A stretch of 64,000 bases of DNA, taken from NCBI RefSeq assembly GCF_900157365.1, contig NZ_FUEZ01000004.1, positions 793,066-857,065 on the forward strand, written 5' to 3'. The first letter of the stretch is position 1. Every line of letters starts with the position of its first letter. This document shows, piece by piece, positions 53,836 through 64,000 of the stretch. The position numbers were made by a program, and so were the translations under genes. The notes beneath the pieces are model-generated. The model was not told where the DNA came from. It worked only from the letters and a program-made list of their open reading frames with translations, and made no database searches. The stretch is from Mycobacterium numidiamassiliense (GTDB lineage: Bacteria > Actinomycetota > Actinomycetes > Mycobacteriales > Mycobacteriaceae).

Positions 53836-54183
53836 ATGACGCTCAAAGTAGAGATGGTCACGTTCGACTGCGGCGATGCCGCGAAGCTGGCCAGCTGGTG
53901 GGCCGCCCAGTTCGGCGGCACCACGCAGGAAATGATTCCGGGTGAATTCGTTGCGGTGACGCGGCCGGACGGGCCGCGGTTGGGATTTCAGAACGTGTCC
54001 GATCCCACGCCGGGAAAGAATCGCATCCACCTCGATTTCAGTGCCGAGGACGTTGACGGCGAAGTGTCGCGGCTGACAGCTGCGGGGGCCACCGAGGTAG
54101 GCCGGCACCAGTTCAGCGAGAACTTTCGCTGGGTCGTGCTGGCAGACCCCGAAGGCAATGCATTCTGCGTAGCGGGTCAGTAA
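53836..54183 (+). CDS. VOC-family protein (Rv0801-like)
   Basis: A 115-residue VOC protein from ATG 53836 (MTLKVEMVTFDCGDAAKLASWW). Two half-modules: the first to EFVAVTRPDGPRLGFQNV, the second KNRIHLDFSAEDVDGEVSRL to VVLADPEGNAFCV. The usual second metal ligand (Glu/Gln) is replaced by Cys-Val at the end, so metal binding is doubtful. Its stop overlaps the convergent TetR stop by 7 bp. Confidence 0.9.
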   Translation: MTLKVEMVTFDCGDAAKLASWWAAQFGGTTQEMIPGEFVAVTRPDGPRLGFQNVSDPTPGKNRIHLDFSAEDVDGEVSRLTAAGATEVGRHQFSENFRWVVLADPEGNAFCVAGQ

Positions 54184-54806
54184 CTCGACACCCCGTCGAG
54201 CAGCGCATCGACGAGCCCGTCGAATCCGCCCGCGCCGGCACCCGGACGCGTCAGCGCGTGGAACAGCAGCGTCCCGACCAAAGCCTGAGCGACGGCATCG
54301 ACGTCCGCGCCGGAGCGCAGCTCCTTGTCGACGACGGCCCGGCGGAGCCGAGTCGTCAACCCCGCGAGCTGCGGCGCACTCAACTGGCGGTAGAGATCCT
54401 CGCCGTCGCTCGGGCGAGCGGCCGCAGCGGCGACGAGAGCTCGCACTAGGGCGGCGTTAGCCGGCTCGGCCAAAAACTCGGCGTGTTCGTTGAGCCAGGA
54501 CCGGAGATCGGCCCGCACGTCTCCGCTCGCGGCAACGGGGAACGACCCCGAGCCGCCGTAGGCATCCAAGACCGTCTCGGCGACCAGCGGGGCCTTCGAC
54601 GACCACCGCCGGTACAGCGTCTTCTTGCCCACTTGCGCGCGGGCCGCGACGCTTTCCATCGACAGTTCGGCGTAGCTGCCGGTCGTCAGCAGTTCGCGGG
54701 TGGCGTCCAGGATCGCGCGATGCAGCCGGCTATCGCGCGGCCGGCCAACCCGTTCGTCGGGCACTGGCGGCTGACGGGTGGGTTGGGCTACGTTCATCGG
54801 GGACAT
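54177..54806 (-). CDS. TetR-family regulator paired with a phosphotransferase
   Basis: A 209-residue TetR protein. HTH: SYAELSMESVAARAQVGKKTLYRRW. The C-terminal domain (LRRAVVDKELRSGADVDAVAQAL) fits the TetR_C group of GxxxW regulators. It is divergent to the phosphotransferase with 41 bp between the starts, and a near-perfect 20-bp dyad fills that gap. It therefore very probably represses itself and the kinase-like gene. Confidence 0.93.
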   Translation of the reverse strand: MSPMNVAQPTRQPPVPDERVGRPRDSRLHRAILDATRELLTTGSYAELSMESVAARAQVGKKTLYRRWSSKAPLVAETVLDAYGGSGSFPVAASGDVRADLRSWLNEHAEFLAEPANAALVRALVAAAAARPSDGEDLYRQLSAPQLAGLTTRLRRAVVDKELRSGADVDAVAQALVGTLLFHALTRPGAGAGGFDGLVDALLDGVSSY

Positions 54807-54810
54807 TTAG

Positions 54811-54830
54811 GAAACGATACGTGTCGTTTC
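54811..54830. promoter_or_regulatory. TetR operator between regulator and phosphotransferase
   Basis: GAAACGATACGTGTCGTTTC is symmetric except for one base pair of the inner arms (arms GAAACGA/TCGTTTC). It lies 4 bp from the TetR start and 17 bp from the phosphotransferase start. Confidence 0.8.
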
Positions 54831-54847
54831 TAGGAAAGGACTAGCCG

Positions 54848-55918
54848 GTGAGTGCTCCCTCGTTGTCGGTGCCGAAAACCTGGGACGAGATCACGCCCGA
54901 ATGGATGTCGGCGGCCCTGGCCGCGGACTTCCCCGGTGTCGCGGTCGATGCGGTCACCGTCGAGCTGCGCGACGACGGCACCAATCGGCGCGCCCGGCTC
55001 GGCGTCACCTACCAGGCCGGTGCCGGCCCGGCGACCGTCTTCGTCAAGGCCGCCGACCCGGCGCACAAAGCACTGATCCGGCTGACCAGCGGCATGTTTC
55101 ACGAGCCGCGACTGTTCACCTGCGGCGTGGATTTGCCACTTGAGCACCCCGCGGTCCACACCGCGCTGATCGACGAGCCCGACTACGACTTCGTCATGGT
55201 GATGGAGGATCTCACCGCGCGGGGAGCCGATCCCCGCGACGGCACCCGGCCTTACAGCGTCGAGCAGGCCGCCACCGGAGTGCGCGGCCTGGCCCGGATG
55301 CACGGCCGCTACTGGGGTGAACGCGTCCTGCGTGAGCCGGCCCTGGGATGGCTGGAACCGTTCCTGCCGTGGGAAGGCATGCAAGCAGCACCGCTGCCCG
55401 CCGCCCTGGAACGCCTCGGTGCCGACGCCCCCGCGGAGGTGACATCGTTGACCATCGAGGAGCTGATCGATTCGATCTGGAAGCCCTACATTGCGACGCT
55501 GACGACCTCGCCGCAGACCCTGCTGCACGGCGACCCCCACATCGGCAACACCTACCTGCTGCCCAACGGGGAAGTGGGTTTCCTGGACTGGCAGGTCGCC
55601 CGGCGGGGTAACTGGTCGCTGGATCTGGGCTACTTCCTGCAAGGCGCCCTGACCGGCGAGGATCGCCGCCGCAGCGAGCGCGACCTGCTGGCGGAATACC
55701 GCGACTCGCTGGGGCTGCCGGCCGACGAGCTGCCCGGCGCCGACGAGATCTGGCTGCGCTACCGGGCGTCGGTCGCGCACGGACTGACGCTGTGGCTGGT
55801 GACCGCCAGCGCCGGCGAGTGGCAGCGCACGGACGTCTCGGTCGCACTGGCGCAACGGTATTCGTTCGCCTACGCCGACCTCGATGTGTCCTCGGCGCTG
55901 GCCGAGATCACCGGCTAG
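54848..55918 (+). CDS. APH/choline-kinase-fold phosphotransferase
   Basis: A 356-residue protein of the aminoglycoside phosphotransferase/ecdysteroid-kinase-like superfamily. Lys/Glu lobe: TVFVKAADPAHKAL; VMVMEDLTARGADP as hinge; catalytic HGDPHIGNTYLL (Brenner motif) and metal-binding Asp in VGFLDWQVARRGNWSLDLGYF. In actinobacteria such proteins phosphorylate small molecules or act in steroid/lipid catabolism gene sets. GTG 54848 follows AGGAAAGG by about 9 nt. Control by the divergent TetR is evident. Confidence 0.92.
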   Translation: MSAPSLSVPKTWDEITPEWMSAALAADFPGVAVDAVTVELRDDGTNRRARLGVTYQAGAGPATVFVKAADPAHKALIRLTSGMFHEPRLFTCGVDLPLEHPAVHTALIDEPDYDFVMVMEDLTARGADPRDGTRPYSVEQAATGVRGLARMHGRYWGERVLREPALGWLEPFLPWEGMQAAPLPAALERLGADAPAEVTSLTIEELIDSIWKPYIATLTTSPQTLLHGDPHIGNTYLLPNGEVGFLDWQVARRGNWSLDLGYFLQGALTGEDRRRSERDLLAEYRDSLGLPADELPGADEIWLRYRASVAHGLTLWLVTASAGEWQRTDVSVALAQRYSFAYADLDVSSALAEITG

Positions 55919-55964
55919 GCGCGGCCCGTCGGCTTCATGTGGCCGCTCAGGGGAGTGGCCGCCC

Positions 55965-55970
55965 TAGACT
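55965..55970 (+). promoter_or_regulatory. -10 box (TANNNT) for leaderless purL
   Basis: TAGACT ends 6 nt before GTG 55977, the spacing of leaderless mycobacterial transcripts. This also supports 55977 rather than 55971 as start codon. Confidence 0.65.
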
Positions 55971-55976
55971 GTGTGC

Positions 55977-58286
<2,310 letters not shown>

Positions 58287-58349
58287 GCCGGGCGACCGCC
58301 GCGACGTCGATACAGCTTGCAAGGCAGCCGATTTGCGCCCCGGCTCCGT

Positions 58350-59675
58350 TCAGTGGACGCGGTCGACCTGGTCGGGGACGACGCTGCCGTCCGGCCGCAG
58401 CAGCGGTGTCTGGTCGCCGTTGGGCTGGTCGAATCCCTGTGTCGCGCAGGGGTACGGCGGGCTCACACCCAGCGGCTTGATGAACATCGGATTGACCAGC
58501 CAGCGACCGTCGAGATTGGCGTAGGCGCGGCACATTATCTCGATCTGATTGCGGTTGATCACCAGGCGCAACGCGGTCGCATCCCCCATGAAGGTGACGT
58601 CTCCATCGGTATCGCCGGCCGCGAACACCTGACGTTGTTGCTCGGGTAGCTGGTCGAACGCCGCAGGCCCTTGGACGCCGAACACCTGCTCGTTGACGCG
58701 GCAGCGCTTGCCCTCGTTGTATGGCACGGATGGTTCCCCGCCGCACTGGGCCAGGCGCGAGGTCACGACATCGCCGTCGTGTTCGGTGCGGGTGCCCATC
58801 GCGCGATCGGCGGAGATGCCCAGTTCGGCGGCCCATACCCGCACCACCGGCTCCGGGGACGCGGAGATGACGCGCACGTCAAACCCGTTGTCCTGCAAGG
58901 TCGTAATCAATTCCCGCATCTGTGCGTAGTAGCGCACCCAGCCGACTCGCTGGCCGCTCCCGACCGCCTGCTCGGTTCCTTCGGGCGCGTCCAGGCTCTC
59001 CTTGCGGGCCGCTTCGACGAACCCGGTCACGTCGGCGTCGGTCCAGCCTGCCAGCAGTTGGGCTGCCCAGGCTGCGGAGGGCTCCATGCGGCGATGGTTA
59101 TAGGGGCCGAATGCCGGTGTACCCGTTCGGGTTTGGCGATCGGCATATATCGACACCAGCTCATCTGCGCAACCGGTGTTGATGCCGGTGGGCAACGGCT
59201 CGCCCGGGGGCGCCAGCCCACCGCACGCCGCCGCCAAGGCCTTGGTCGCCTGCGGCGTGAGGAATTGACTGGTGGTGCTCCAATCCCCGCCAGCCGGTTG
59301 ACGCACCTTGGAGTTACGCAGCATCCAGAACAGCGTCATGTCGCTGATCGGGTTCCGCACCACGGTGTTGTCCCAGTCGAACAACGCCAGCGGCGCACCG
59401 TCTGTCGTCGCACCCAATTTGCCGCAGGTGCCGTGTTTGCTGATCATCGTGTTGATCCGGTCGCGGTTGTCGCCGTACCAGCCAGGATCGGCGGACACCG
59501 TGCGGCAATGGTTGTCCGATGCGTCCTCGCTCTGGGAGTAATCGCCGGAGTCGCCGCAGCCGGCCACCAGCAGCACGGCCCCGGCCATGGCGAACGTCGA
59601 CAGCCGACGCACGAACGCCGCAGCACGATCGGACGGCCCCCGTGCAGGAGAGTGTTCCGAGCGACGAGGCTTCAT
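58350..59675 (-). CDS. Lipoprotein with a HAD/phosphoserine phosphatase-like domain
   Basis: A 441-residue protein with a lipobox VLLVAGC (acylated Cys about residue 40), so it is exported and anchored outside. HAD motifs: LALFDWDNTVVRNPISD (first Asp and acid/base Asp), VRVISASPEPVVR (second motif) and FAAGDTDGDVTFMGDA (acidic pair). The SerB-like pattern suggests a phosphomonoesterase acting in the periplasm. ITTLQDNGFDVRVIS precedes motif II. It stands where M. tuberculosis has Rv0804-Rv0806c, which are absent here. Confidence 0.9.
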   Translation of the reverse strand: MKPRRSEHSPARGPSDRAAAFVRRLSTFAMAGAVLLVAGCGDSGDYSQSEDASDNHCRTVSADPGWYGDNRDRINTMISKHGTCGKLGATTDGAPLALFDWDNTVVRNPISDMTLFWMLRNSKVRQPAGGDWSTTSQFLTPQATKALAAACGGLAPPGEPLPTGINTGCADELVSIYADRQTRTGTPAFGPYNHRRMEPSAAWAAQLLAGWTDADVTGFVEAARKESLDAPEGTEQAVGSGQRVGWVRYYAQMRELITTLQDNGFDVRVISASPEPVVRVWAAELGISADRAMGTRTEHDGDVVTSRLAQCGGEPSVPYNEGKRCRVNEQVFGVQGPAAFDQLPEQQRQVFAAGDTDGDVTFMGDATALRLVINRNQIEIMCRAYANLDGRWLVNPMFIKPLGVSPPYPCATQGFDQPNGDQTPLLRPDGSVVPDQVDRVH

Positions 59676-59694
59676 GACTTTGAGACCCTAGGGT

Positions 59695-60084
59695 ATGGCC
59701 GCCCGGGATAGAGCCGATCCGGTCAAGACGCGCCAGGCGGTACTGGCCCTCGCGGACTGGTTGCGGGACGGCTCCCGACCTGCGCCAGACCGCGACGCCC
59801 TGGCGGCTGCGGTGCGCCTTACCGCCCGCACGCTGGCCGCCGTGGCGCCCGGCGCCAGCGTCGAGGTCCGGATCCCGCCGTTTGTGGCGGTGCAATGCGT
59901 TGCCGGGCCGCGGCACACCCGCGGCACCCCACCGAATGTCGTCGAGACCGATCCGCGGACCTGGCTGTTGCTGGTTACCGGGTTGTCGCGGCTCGTTGAG
60001 GCGCACACGACCGGCGCGCTGACCCTGTCGGGCTCCCGTGCGGGTGAAATCGACCACTGGCTGCCGCTGTTCGACGTCAGCTGA
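59695..60084 (+). CDS. Sterol-carrier-like protein (Rv0807-like)
   Basis: A 129-residue protein, MAARDRADPVKTRQAVLALADWL followed by SVEVRIPPFVAVQCVAGPRHTRGTPPNVVETDP and a final ALTLSGSRAGEIDHWLPLF. This matches a small bacterial family annotated as sterol-carrier-protein-like (MDMPI_C fold). No catalytic residues. It is divergent to the HAD lipoprotein and lies 140 bp upstream of purF; the association with purF is conserved in mycobacteria as far as I recall. Confidence 0.85.
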   Translation: MAARDRADPVKTRQAVLALADWLRDGSRPAPDRDALAAAVRLTARTLAAVAPGASVEVRIPPFVAVQCVAGPRHTRGTPPNVVETDPRTWLLLVTGLSRLVEAHTTGALTLSGSRAGEIDHWLPLFDVS

Positions 60085-60116
60085 AACTAACTCTGAACTG
60101 CAGGTTTAGGGTGACA

Positions 60117-60134
60117 CGCCGAATTTTTTCGGCG
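60117..60134. terminator. Hairpin upstream of the purF promoter
   Basis: CGCCGAA-TTTT-TTCGGCG is a perfect 7-bp stem with a T4 loop. It sits after the SCP-like gene and before the purF -10 box, so it may end the upstream transcript. No T-run follows, and a repressor dyad is the alternative. Confidence 0.45.
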
Positions 60135-60177
60135 CCCAACACGCCCGCAGGATTGGGTGGTGCGAGCGTCGTGCCCG

Positions 60178-60183
60178 TAGACT
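60178..60183 (+). promoter_or_regulatory. -10 box for purF
   Basis: TAGACT, the same hexamer as at purL, predicts a transcript start near 60190 and a leader of about 34 nt that contains AGGGAG before GTG 60224. Confidence 0.5.
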
Positions 60184-60223
60184 CCCAAATGTCACCCTTC
60201 GTTCCCCAGGGAGCCGCCGACCC

Positions 60224-61765
60224 GTGACCGTCCAGGAACCTGAAGACCTGAACTCACCCCGCGAAGAATGCGGCGTATTCGGGGTATGGGCCCCGGGCGA
60301 GGAAGTCGCCAAACTCACCTATTACGGCCTGTATGCGCTGCAGCACCGCGGCCAGGAAGCCGCAGGTATCGCCGTCGCCGACGGCTCACAGGTCCTGGTC
60401 TTCAAAGACCTCGGGCTGGTCAGCCAGGTGTTCGACGAGCAGACGCTTGCGGCCATGCACGGACACGTCGCCATCGGGCACTGCCGCTACTCCACCACCG
60501 GCGACACCACGTGGGAAAACGCCCAGCCGGTGTTCCGCAACACCGCCGCCGGTACGGGGGTCGCGTTGGGGCACAACGGAAACCTGGTCAACACCGCTGA
60601 GCTCGCCGCCCGGGCTCGCGCTGCCGGGTTGATCGCCAAGCGCTGCCCGGCGCCGGCGACGACCGACTCCGACATTCTCGGCGCGCTGCTGGCCCATGGT
60701 GCGGCCGATTCCAGCCTGGAACAGGCTGCGCTCGAATTGCTGCCCACCGTGCGCGGCGCATTCTGCTTGACGTTCATGGACGAGAACACGTTGTACGCCT
60801 GTCGCGACCCGCACGGGGTGCGTCCGCTGTCGCTCGGGCGGTTGGATCGCGGCTGGGTGGTGGCCTCCGAGACGGCCGCACTGGACATCGTCGGCGCGTC
60901 GTTCGTCAGGGACATCGAACCGGGCGAACTGCTGGCCATCGACGCTGACGGGGTGCGGTCCACGCGTTTCGCCAACCCCACCCCGAAGGGCTGTGTCTTC
61001 GAATACGTGTACCTGGCGCGGCCGGACAGTACGATCGGCGGCCGGTCGGTGCACGCCGCCCGGGTCGACATCGGTCGCCGGCTGGCCCGCGAATCGCCGG
61101 TGGACGCCGACCTGGTGATCGGCGTGCCGGAATCGGGCACGCCCGCCGCGGTCGGATACGCCCAGGAGTCCGGTGTCCCGTATGGGCAGGGCCTGATGAA
61201 GAACGCCTATGTCGGGCGGACGTTCATTCAGCCGTCGCAGACCATCCGGCAGCTGGGTATCCGGTTGAAGCTCAACCCGCTTCGCGAGGTGATCCGCGGC
61301 AAGCGGCTCATCGTGGTCGACGACTCGATCGTGCGCGGCAACACGCAGCGCGCGCTGCTGCGGATGTTGCGCGAGGCCGGCGCCCTCGAGGTGCACGTGC
61401 GTATTGCCTCCCCGCCGGTGAAATGGCCTTGCTTCTATGGCATCGATTTTCCTTCGCCGGCCGAACTGATCGCTAACGCGGTCGAGGACGAGGAAGAGAT
61501 GCTCGAGGCGGTACGGCACGCCATCGGCGCCGATTCTCTGGGCTACATCTCCCTGCGTGGCATGATCGCCGCGACCGAACAGCCGGCCTCGCGCCTGTGC
61601 ACCGCATGCTTCGACGGCAACTACCCGATCGCGCTTCCCAACGAGGCGGTGCTCGGCAAAAACGTCGTCGAGCACATGCTCGCGAATGCGGCGCGCGGCT
61701 CGGCAATGGGCGACCTTGTTGCCGACGAGGTCCCGGTGCCCCCGCTGACCGACATCCGCTCCTAA
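60224..61765 (+). CDS. purF: Amidophosphoribosyltransferase
   Basis: A 513-residue enzyme, first step of purine synthesis (PRPP to phosphoribosylamine). A short propeptide (TVQEPEDLNSPRE) precedes the N-terminal nucleophile Cys in ECGVFGVW, exposed by self-processing. Glutaminase: IGHCRYSTTGDTTWENAQP; PRPP loop: LIVVDDSIVRGNTQRALLRML; C-terminal Cys residues (LCTACFDGNYPI) fit the 4Fe-4S cluster of the Bacillus-type enzyme. It lies 50 bp upstream of purM. Confidence 0.97.
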   Translation: MTVQEPEDLNSPREECGVFGVWAPGEEVAKLTYYGLYALQHRGQEAAGIAVADGSQVLVFKDLGLVSQVFDEQTLAAMHGHVAIGHCRYSTTGDTTWENAQPVFRNTAAGTGVALGHNGNLVNTAELAARARAAGLIAKRCPAPATTDSDILGALLAHGAADSSLEQAALELLPTVRGAFCLTFMDENTLYACRDPHGVRPLSLGRLDRGWVVASETAALDIVGASFVRDIEPGELLAIDADGVRSTRFANPTPKGCVFEYVYLARPDSTIGGRSVHAARVDIGRRLARESPVDADLVIGVPESGTPAAVGYAQESGVPYGQGLMKNAYVGRTFIQPSQTIRQLGIRLKLNPLREVIRGKRLIVVDDSIVRGNTQRALLRMLREAGALEVHVRIASPPVKWPCFYGIDFPSPAELIANAVEDEEEMLEAVRHAIGADSLGYISLRGMIAATEQPASRLCTACFDGNYPIALPNEAVLGKNVVEHMLANAARGSAMGDLVADEVPVPPLTDIRS

Positions 61766-61801
61766 CACTGGCGGCCGATACCCGTCGTGAGTCCCGCCCG
61801 G

Positions 61802-61807
61802 TAGCCT
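61802..61807 (+). promoter_or_regulatory. Possible -10 box for purM
   Basis: TAGCCT ends 8 nt before ATG 61816. It may give purM its own leaderless transcript in addition to read-through from purF. Confidence 0.4.
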
Positions 61808-61815
61808 TTAGCCCG

Positions 61816-62910
61816 ATGACGGATCGCGGAAAGAGCGACGCAGAAGAACCGGGCAGCGAGGGCATCACCTACGCGTCGGCCGGGGTGGACATTGAAGCCG
61901 GTGATCGCGCCGTCGACTTGTTCAAGCCACTTGCGACAAAGGCCAGCAGGCCCGAGGTGCGCGGCGGGCTGGGCGGATTCGCCGGGCTGTTCGCTTTGCG
62001 CAGCGGTTACCGCGAGCCCCTGCTGGCGGCCTCCACCGACGGCGTGGGCACCAAGCTCGCCGTCGCCCAGGCGATGGACAAGCACGACACCGTCGGGCTG
62101 GACCTGGTCGCCATGGTCGTCGACGACCTGGTCGTGTGTGGTGCCGAGCCGCTGTTCCTGCAGGACTACATCGCCGTCGGCCGGACCGTGCCGGAACGGG
62201 TGAGCGCCATCGTCAGTGGTATCGCCGAGGGCTGTGTGCGCGCGGGCTGCGCGCTGCTGGGCGGTGAGACCGCCGAACATCCCGGGCTGATGGAACCCGA
62301 CCACTACGACATCTCGGCCACCGGCGTCGGCGTCGTCGAGGCCGATGACGTGCTTGGGCCCGAACGCGTCAAACCCGGTGACGTGATCATCGCGCTCGGA
62401 TCGTCCGGATTGCATTCCAACGGCTACTCGTTGGCCCGCACGGTGCTGCTGGAAATCGATCGGATGAACCTGGCCGGTTATGTCGAGGAGTTCGGTCGCA
62501 CCCTGGGCGAGGAATTGCTCGAGCCCACCCTGATCTACGCCAAGGACTGTCTGGCCCTGGCCGCCGAAACTCAAGTCCGCACGTTCTGCCATGTCACCGG
62601 CGGAGGCCTGGCGGGCAACCTGCAGCGCGTTGTCCCGCATGGTCTCGTGGCCGAAATCGACCGTGGCACCTGGACACCCGCCCCGGTGTTCGCCATGATC
62701 GCCCAGCGCGGCCGGGTCGAACGCGTCGAGATGGAGAAGACCTTCAATATGGGCGTCGGCATGGTCGCCGTCGTCGCGCCCGAAGACACGGACCGAGCGC
62801 TGGCAATCCTCACCGCCCGGCACCTGGACTGCTGGGTGTTGGGAACGGTCTGCAAAGGTGGAAAAGAAGGCCCGCGAGCCAAACTCGTGGGTCAACACCC
62901 ACGATTCTGA
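61816..62910 (+). CDS. purM: AIR synthetase (phosphoribosylformylglycinamidine cyclo-ligase)
   Basis: A 364-residue enzyme for step 5 of IMP synthesis. The ATG at 61816 is chosen over the longer open frame that overlaps purF. Motifs: TYASAGVDIEAGDRAVD, LLAASTDGVGTKLAVAQ, LDLVAMVVDDLVVCGAEPLFLQDY, GGETAEHPGLM and HVTGGGLAGNLQRV, which are diagnostic of PurM. It directly follows purF. Confidence 0.97.
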   Translation: MTDRGKSDAEEPGSEGITYASAGVDIEAGDRAVDLFKPLATKASRPEVRGGLGGFAGLFALRSGYREPLLAASTDGVGTKLAVAQAMDKHDTVGLDLVAMVVDDLVVCGAEPLFLQDYIAVGRTVPERVSAIVSGIAEGCVRAGCALLGGETAEHPGLMEPDHYDISATGVGVVEADDVLGPERVKPGDVIIALGSSGLHSNGYSLARTVLLEIDRMNLAGYVEEFGRTLGEELLEPTLIYAKDCLALAAETQVRTFCHVTGGGLAGNLQRVVPHGLVAEIDRGTWTPAPVFAMIAQRGRVERVEMEKTFNMGVGMVAVVAPEDTDRALAILTARHLDCWVLGTVCKGGKEGPRAKLVGQHPRF

Positions 62911-62975
62911 AGAATCTGTCTTAACGCAAAGCCGATGCGAACCGCATCAGGCGCGGGCGTGCGGGGTGCGCGGTG

Positions 62976-63158
62976 CTAGCGACGCCAGCTGTCCTCATCC
63001 TCGTACTCGTCTGCACCATCGCCGTCGGCAGGCGCGGAGCCGCTGGACTCCGATCCTGACAGCTCGGCCTGAAGCCGCTGAAAGTCAGTCTGCGGAGAGC
63101 TGTACTTGAGTTCTCGAGCAACCTTGGTCTGCTTTGCCTTCGCCCGGCCGCGGCCCAT
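62976..63158 (-). CDS. DUF3073 family small basic/acidic protein (Rv0810c-like)
   Basis: A 60-residue protein from ATG 63158 (MGRGRAKAKQTKVARELKYS), a conserved actinobacterial family. The N-terminus is strongly basic, the C-terminus strongly acidic (DGADEYEDEDSWRR). Function unknown. Length and N-terminal sequence match the family; the longer frame to 63197 lacks support. It converges on purM. Confidence 0.9.
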   Translation of the reverse strand: MGRGRAKAKQTKVARELKYSSPQTDFQRLQAELSGSESSGSAPADGDGADEYEDEDSWRR

Positions 63159-63309
63159 GGGGGGACCCCCTCGCGCAATAACGGAGCGGCCTAACAAGTA
63201 GGCGGCTCCGATCTCTGATGTCGTTTTCGTCCTGTCAACAGAATACCGTGCCTCGCGCCCGGGCGTCGGCCCCCCCGCCCGCTGTGGCGGACGTAATCGC
63301 TAGTTCCTC

Positions 63310-64000
63310 TTACCGACCTCGCAGCCGATCGACGGCCAACCTCCCCGCACCAACCCCCTCGACGGGTGGCAGGGAATCGGCGTCGATCGCGGCGGCCACC
63401 GACGCCTGGTCGCCGGTCGCCAATTCGGTGTCGGCGGGGAGCCCGCGCTTTAGTAGGGCCAGCGCGATCGGCCCAAGGTCGACGTGGTCGACGACGGTTC
63501 CGAGGCGTCCAACGCTGCGGCCTCCCGCGAGCACCGCATCGCCCGTCGCAGGGCGGTCCACCGAACCGTCGAGGTGCAGCAGCACCAGCATCCGCGGCGG
63601 CTTCCCCAGGTTATGCACGCGCGCGACGGTTTCCTGCCCCCGGTAGCAGCCCTTGTCCAGGTGAACGGCTCCCGCGCCGGGACCGCCGATCCACCCCACC
63701 TCGTGCGGAATGGTGCGTTCGTCGGTGTCGACGCCGAGCCTCGGGCGCAACGCCGCCACCCGGTGCGCTTCGTAAGCCCACACCCCGGCCGGCCGCAACC
63801 CCGCCTGCGCCAACCGCTGTTGCCAATCGGCCGACTCGTCGCGCGGTACCAGCACATCCAATTCGAGCTGGCCGGCCGGGAAACCGGGCAAGCGGCGCAC
63901 GAAGCCGCCGCTGGCGAGCGGGACCGCGGCGAACTCGTCGGGCAGTGCATCCAGGCCGAGCACATCGAGGACCGCAGGATCAGCCAGTCGCGGGCCCAGC
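63310..64000 (-). CDS. YgfZ/GcvT-like folate-binding protein (partial, Rv0811c-like)
   Basis: The C-terminal 230 or so residues of a YgfZ-family protein; the N-terminus lies beyond the right edge. The diagnostic DKGCYRGQETVARVHNLGK with the conserved Cys is present, and residues GQLELDVLVPRDESADW belong to the folate-binding GcvT-like domain. YgfZ proteins use tetrahydrofolate to help repair or assemble iron-sulfur clusters. It is adjacent to the DUF3073 gene, as in M. tuberculosis. Confidence 0.93.
   Translation of the reverse strand, partial: LGPRLADPAVLDVLGLDALPDEFAAVPLASGGFVRRLPGFPAGQLELDVLVPRDESADWQQRLAQAGLRPAGVWAYEAHRVAALRPRLGVDTDERTIPHEVGWIGGPGAGAVHLDKGCYRGQETVARVHNLGKPPRMLVLLHLDGSVDRPATGDAVLAGGRSVGRLGTVVDHVDLGPIALALLKRGLPADTELATGDQASVAAAIDADSLPPVEGVGAGRLAVDRLRGR

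Overview
The window comes from a high-GC actinobacterium, almost certainly a non-tuberculous Mycobacterium. It carries Mce lipid-importer genes, phoP-phoR, cyp51/cyp123/cyp126, a DyP peroxidase with its encapsulin, and a run of genes whose order matches, as I remember it, M. tuberculosis Rv0756c to Rv0787A and then Rv0798c-Rv0803 and Rv0807-Rv0811c. Start codons are often GTG, and several genes look leaderless, as is usual in this genus. I cannot name the species from sequence alone.

Layout. (1) Bases 1-4049: the tail of an mce operon (end of an MceD-type gene, MceE-type lipoprotein, MceF-type protein, Mce-associated membrane protein) followed by two secreted proteins. This part is visibly richer in A/T than the rest. 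(2) 4050-8137: a poorly coding patch with three truncated tRNA/tmRNA 3' ends, a nested hairpin, a small HTH protein, an excisionase-like gene and a complete tyrosine integrase pointing at the 3' end of tRNA-Thr(TGT). This looks like a layered integration site, and the mce tail may lie on the same island. (3) 8138-11775: tRNA-Thr, a ten-residue-repeat protein, phoP (with its last codons triplicated downstream as a 36-bp repeat), phoR and a HIT protein. (4) 11807-22051: two divergent groups. The leftward one is TetR, cyp123, SDR, cyp51, ferredoxin, NTF2-like, adhB and ketosteroid-isomerase-like; the rightward one is aldA, SDR, hydroxyacid dehydrogenase and CMD protein. Two copies of GGACA-NN-TGTCC lie between them. 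(5) 22219-40929: purine genes purD, purB, purC, purS and purQ, all on the plus strand, interleaved with gamma-glutamyltransferase, esterase, TetR, DUF429, cyp126, an intact oligopeptidase B, an EmrB-type exporter, a DUF2334 protein, an FAD dehydrogenase and a metallo-beta-lactamase-fold hydrolase. (6) 40955-50503: an accessory block (YbjN-like, VOC, cupin, secreted protein, HAD dehalogenase, quinone oxidoreductase, two overlapping TetR genes, alpha/beta hydrolase, atypical SDR, MOSC-reductase-ferredoxin fusion). A repeated TGGG-N8-CCCA dyad marks its promoters. (7) 50500-55918: encapsulin and DyP peroxidase, a 58-bp tandem repeat, pepC, a VOC protein, and a TetR/phosphotransferase pair divided by a near-perfect operator. 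(8) 55977-64000: purL, a HAD-type lipoprotein, an SCP-like protein, purF, purM, a DUF3073 protein and a cut-off YgfZ-family gene.

How they work together: eight genes of IMP/AMP synthesis lie in one orientation, mostly as separate units with a TANNNT box just upstream of the start. Three regulator-plus-operator sets (18.3-18.5 kb, 45.5-48.0 kb, 54.8 kb) can be read directly from inverted repeats. The cyp51 operon and the 41-50 kb block look like lipid/sterol or xenobiotic oxidation modules. The least explained signals are the TGGG-N8-CCCA regulon, the stacked tRNA/tmRNA ends, and the 36-bp and 58-bp tandem repeats beside phoP and the encapsulin operon.
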